Shown: positions 7,262 through 9,426 of the stretch, one piece after another | Layout of the letters: every line of letters begins with the position of its first letter | Position numbering within the stretch: position 1 is the stretch's first letter | Assembly: GCA_029570245.1 (NCBI GenBank) | Contig: JAKQSH010000179.1 | Location: 1-9,426 of the forward strand | Origin: Deltaproteobacteria bacterium | GTDB taxonomy: Bacteria > Myxococcota_A > SURF-8 | Length of the DNA: 9,426 nucleotides | Reading direction: 5' to 3' | Translations under genes and position numbers: made by a program | Notes under the pieces: generated by a model | Told to the model about the DNA's origin: nothing | The model's database searches: none | The model's input: only the letters and a program-made list of their open reading frames with translations

Positions 7262-8446
7262 ATGAAGAAGTTTGCATTGTCGAAATTTGTAGTGTTGCTG
7301 TTTGCTTTCGTGGCGCTTGCCGGGTTAAGCGCCTGCTCTTCTGATGATGAAGACGCCAGTGGTGAGGGTGAGGGTGAGGGCGAAGGCGAAGGCGAAGGCG
7401 AGGGTGAAGGTGAGGGTGAGGGTGAGGGTGAAGGCGAAGGCGAAGGCGAGGGTGAAGGTGAAGGTGAAGGTGAGGGTGAAGGCGAAGGCGAAGGCGAGGG
7501 TGAAGGTGAAGGTGAAGGTGAGGGAGAAGGCGAAGGTGAAGGTGAAGGAGAAGGTGAGGGAGAAGGCGAAGGTGAAGGTGAAGGTGAAGGTGAATGCGAG
7601 AATGACATAGATTGCGATGACGGGCAGGCCTGCAATGGCGTCGAAACTTGCTCGGAGAATGGCGAATGCGTGGAAGGAGAAGCCTTCGATTGCGGAGATT
7701 ACGGAGTGTGCGAAGAAACGGCAGATGGTGCGAACTGCATATGCATGGTCGGCTACATAATGGGTGATGAAGCTTGTCATGCAACCGAACTGCTGGCCGA
7801 CCTTGACGATCTGACACTTGAACCCGAATCTTACTGGAACGGCGCTGATGGTTCAGGCGGTTTCGACAGTGGAGAATTGCATTTCAACAACAACTACAAC
7901 ACCGAATATTTATCCTGGGATGGCTTTGCATACTCGAATATGACCGACACAGAAACCGCAGGTTACACAAACCAGTACAGCGCAATCAGCGCCGGAGAAC
8001 TTAATCCTGACGGTAATTACGCAGTTGTTTATTGCAGCGCCTGGGCGACTGTTCCCCCACAAATAACTGCAAACAGCGAAAATTGGCCCAAACCCATTTT
8101 AGGCTTCTGGGCAACCAATTCGGTTTATGCCTATTATTCAATGCTGAATGGCGACGAATACTCGAAAAAATTCGGTGGGGCGGACGGTACTGAACCTGAT
8201 TGGTTCCTGCTTACCATAAAGGGTCTGCTCGAAGACGGATCACTGACCGAAAGCAGCATCGAATTCTATCTGGCCGATTTTCGCGCAACTGACAGCGCCG
8301 ATGATTACATAATAGACGACTGGACATTTGTTGACACTTCCGCACTGGGAGAAATTTACGGATTGCAATTCTCACTCTCTTCGTCAGACACCGGCGATTA
8401 CGGAATGAACACGCCCGGTTATTTCGCCATTGACGCAGTATTGTAA
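7262..8446 (+). CDS. DUF4465-type surface lipoprotein with Gly-Glu repeat and Cys-rich module
   Basis: 394 residues. A signal peptide with n-region MKK and a hydrophobic core leads to a perfect lipobox LSAC with lipidated Cys25. The following SSDDED does not match the usual inner-membrane retention signal, so outer-membrane anchoring is expected. Residues 34-111 are 39 uninterrupted Gly-Glu pairs, a strongly acidic stalk. Residues 112-172 hold ten cysteines (112, 118, 124, 130, 136, 144, 150, 159, 161, 172), probably five disulfides, including the motif CNGVETC. The remainder (about 175-394) matches my memory of the DUF4465 family: SYWNGADGSGGFDSG, GFAYSNMTDT, GYTNQYSA, KKFGGADGTEPDWF, SSSDTGDYGMNTPGYFA. 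It is the first gene after the cobalamin riboswitch, so a role in corrinoid capture at the cell surface is plausible. I recall DUF4465 proteins near B12 uptake genes in Bacteroidota, but could not check this. No enzymatic motif was recognised. Confidence 0.9.
   Translation: MKKFALSKFVVLLFAFVALAGLSACSSDDEDASGEGEGEGEGEGEGEGEGEGEGEGEGEGEGEGEGEGEGEGEGEGEGEGEGEGEGEGEGEGEGEGEGEGEGEGEGEGEGECENDIDCDDGQACNGVETCSENGECVEGEAFDCGDYGVCEETADGANCICMVGYIMGDEACHATELLADLDDLTLEPESYWNGADGSGGFDSGELHFNNNYNTEYLSWDGFAYSNMTDTETAGYTNQYSAISAGELNPDGNYAVVYCSAWATVPPQITANSENWPKPILGFWATNSVYAYYSMLNGDEYSKKFGGADGTEPDWFLLTIKGLLEDGSLTESSIEFYLADFRATDSADDYIIDDWTFVDTSALGEIYGLQFSLSSSDTGDYGMNTPGYFAIDAVL
7361..7594 (+). repeat. Tandem hexamer repeat encoding (Gly-Glu)39 with 48-bp higher-order period
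   Basis: 39 consecutive units of GGN GAR. Codon choice reveals nested duplications. The 48-bp blocks at 7427-7474 and 7475-7522 are identical, and 7379-7426 differs from them at three positions. The 36-bp blocks 7523-7558 and 7559-7594 differ at two positions. All unit sizes are multiples of three, so length changes keep the reading frame. Confidence 0.95.
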
Positions 8447-8461
8447 AACCTGGAGACTGCA

Positions 8462-9426
8462 ATGAAGATCAAGCTGATTCTTCTACTCCTCGCCATTGCC
8501 TTCTGCGCGTATGACTGTTCCGGCGACAACGATTTTTCTTCGGATGGCGATGAATGCGCTGATGGAAACTGTTCGCAGGATGCTTCAAACGATGGAGACG
8601 CGGACGATGAGGTTGAACTGGAACAGGCTTCGGAGAGTGAAAGTCCTGTTGATCTATGTGCAGAAGTAACCTGCCCTGCTCCCGACCTGTGTCAGAAAGA
8701 CGTAATATGCAATCCTGAAAACGGCAAATGCGAGATTGTATTCAGCGATGCAGGCGAATCCTGCTCGGACGGTACAGGCTGCAATGGAGAAGAAACCTGC
8801 GACGGCAACGGAATATGCTCCGCCGGACAACCGGTAGAATGTGTTGAAAACGCCTCCTGCACAGAGCCGGACGGACAGTGCGAATGCAATATGCCGTTCA
8901 TGTGGAGCGACGACGAATGCATACCGATGAACTGCGAAAGCGACTCTGAATGCAACGATGGACTGGCATGCAACGGTGTGGAGACATGCAGTGCAGAAGG
9001 ACAATGCACAGTTGGGAACGCAGTCGAATGCGATTCGACACGACAATGTTCAGAACCGGAGGGCGACTGCATTTGCGGAGACGACTATTACGAGAGCGCA
9101 GGCAATTGCCTTCTCAAATCCCCCTGCCCCGTGCCGAACGCGCCGGCACTGTCTCCAATACATCGCGGCGCGGCAATTGAATTCAGCGCGCCGGATGGCT
9201 ACGACATTCAATTGTGTGCGAGAACTGATTGCGACACATCCCCACCAGAAACATGGAGCAATCTGACGAAGTATATTCTCTCGGAAAACGGAAGTGTGAC
9301 TCTCTTAGCCCGCACACAGTCGGACACATGCAGAAGTGCAGCATATTTCTCATTCATATACAAAGTGGAGGAGACATATCCGCCAGCAGCCGGTCAGGAC
9401 GGTTCTACTGCTATTCACATGAGCAG
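8462..9426 (+). CDS. Secreted Cys-rich surface protein, N-terminal part (runs off window)
   Basis: The ATG at 8462 lies 15 bp after the previous stop, with GGAGA (8452-8456) as ribosome binding site. The frame is open to the window end (321 codons seen). The signal peptide MKIKLILLLLAIAF is followed by two possible lipobox cysteines, C15 and C19. Both have a poor -1 residue (Phe, Asp), so lipidation is uncertain. An acidic Asp/Glu/Ser linker (about 21-64) leads to a Cys-rich region (66-217) with more than twenty cysteines. It includes two copies of the CNGxETC module (107-113 and 170-176) also present in the lipoprotein before it. Residues about 222-305 look like a beta-sandwich segment of eukaryote-like extracellular style, ending in YPPAAGQDGSTAIHM. 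I recall this motif from large bacterial cell-surface proteins but cannot name a family. It is probably co-transcribed with the DUF4465 lipoprotein and so under riboswitch control. Confidence 0.85.
   Translation, partial: MKIKLILLLLAIAFCAYDCSGDNDFSSDGDECADGNCSQDASNDGDADDEVELEQASESESPVDLCAEVTCPAPDLCQKDVICNPENGKCEIVFSDAGESCSDGTGCNGEETCDGNGICSAGQPVECVENASCTEPDGQCECNMPFMWSDDECIPMNCESDSECNDGLACNGVETCSAEGQCTVGNAVECDSTRQCSEPEGDCICGDDYYESAGNCLLKSPCPVPNAPALSPIHRGAAIEFSAPDGYDIQLCARTDCDTSPPETWSNLTKYILSENGSVTLLARTQSDTCRSAAYFSFIYKVEETYPPAAGQDGSTAIHMS

Noticed and set aside
7141..7344. 67-codon plus-strand frame starting TTG in the leader
   Set aside because: It overlaps the lipoprotein signal peptide in another frame, has no good ribosome site and no recognisable feature.
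7361..7594. Repeat array as a possible CRISPR
   Set aside because: There are no unique spacers. The units are contiguous 6-bp codon pairs within an intact coding frame.
7108..7817. Three overlapping minus-strand frames through the repeat, with Ser-Pro, Phe-Thr and His-Leu type runs
   Set aside because: The hexamer repeat lacks stops in every frame, so these frames are by-products. Only the plus-strand Gly-Glu frame has a signal peptide, ribosome site and a recognisable downstream domain.
8654..9266. Minus-strand and alternate-frame plus-strand frames over the second Cys-rich gene
   Set aside because: They lie entirely inside the real frame, which has a start, signal peptide, patterned cysteines and a continuous reading to the window end.

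Overview
The window carries two gene groups that look functionally separate. Base composition is close to balanced. The genes combine a sigma-54 two-component system, a poly-HAMP chemoreceptor and secreted cysteine-rich lipoproteins with acidic low-complexity linkers. Together these suggest a Gram-negative bacterium of deltaproteobacterial grade (Myxococcota or Desulfobacterota-like) or a related candidate phylum. This is an impression from protein style; no rRNA or marker gene is present.

Left part (1-5942), signalling and chemotaxis. The window opens inside a hybrid histidine kinase (catalytic domain plus C-terminal receiver). Two bases after its stop begins an NtrC-type sigma-54 activator (receiver, AAA+, Fis-type HTH). 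Two near-identical palindromes of the form GTCCTG-N5-CAGGAC lie at the end of the activator gene, the first overlapping its stop codon. About 110-160 bp further on is a very good -24/-12 sigma-54 promoter. It faces a small receiver-like protein without a phosphorylatable Asp and a 967-residue methyl-accepting chemotaxis protein with a Cache-type sensor and about six HAMP-like repeats. A strong intrinsic terminator closes this unit. The simplest reading is that the kinase/activator pair switches on the chemoreceptor operon next to it through tandem enhancer sites.

Middle (5943-6823). A small histidine kinase with no sensor domain stands alone, preceded by about 150 bp without a recognisable gene.

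Right part (6824-9426), corrinoid-responsive lipoproteins. A sigma-70-like promoter, a cobalamin riboswitch and a 238-nt leader precede a lipoprotein. That lipoprotein has a perfect lipobox, a 39-fold Gly-Glu repeat, a ten-cysteine module and a C-terminal domain I recognise as DUF4465. Fifteen bases later begins a second secreted cysteine-rich protein, cut by the window end. It shares the cysteine module, so the two are probably co-transcribed and repressed by cobalamin. The likely theme is surface capture of corrinoids, inferred from the riboswitch and the surface-protein architecture.
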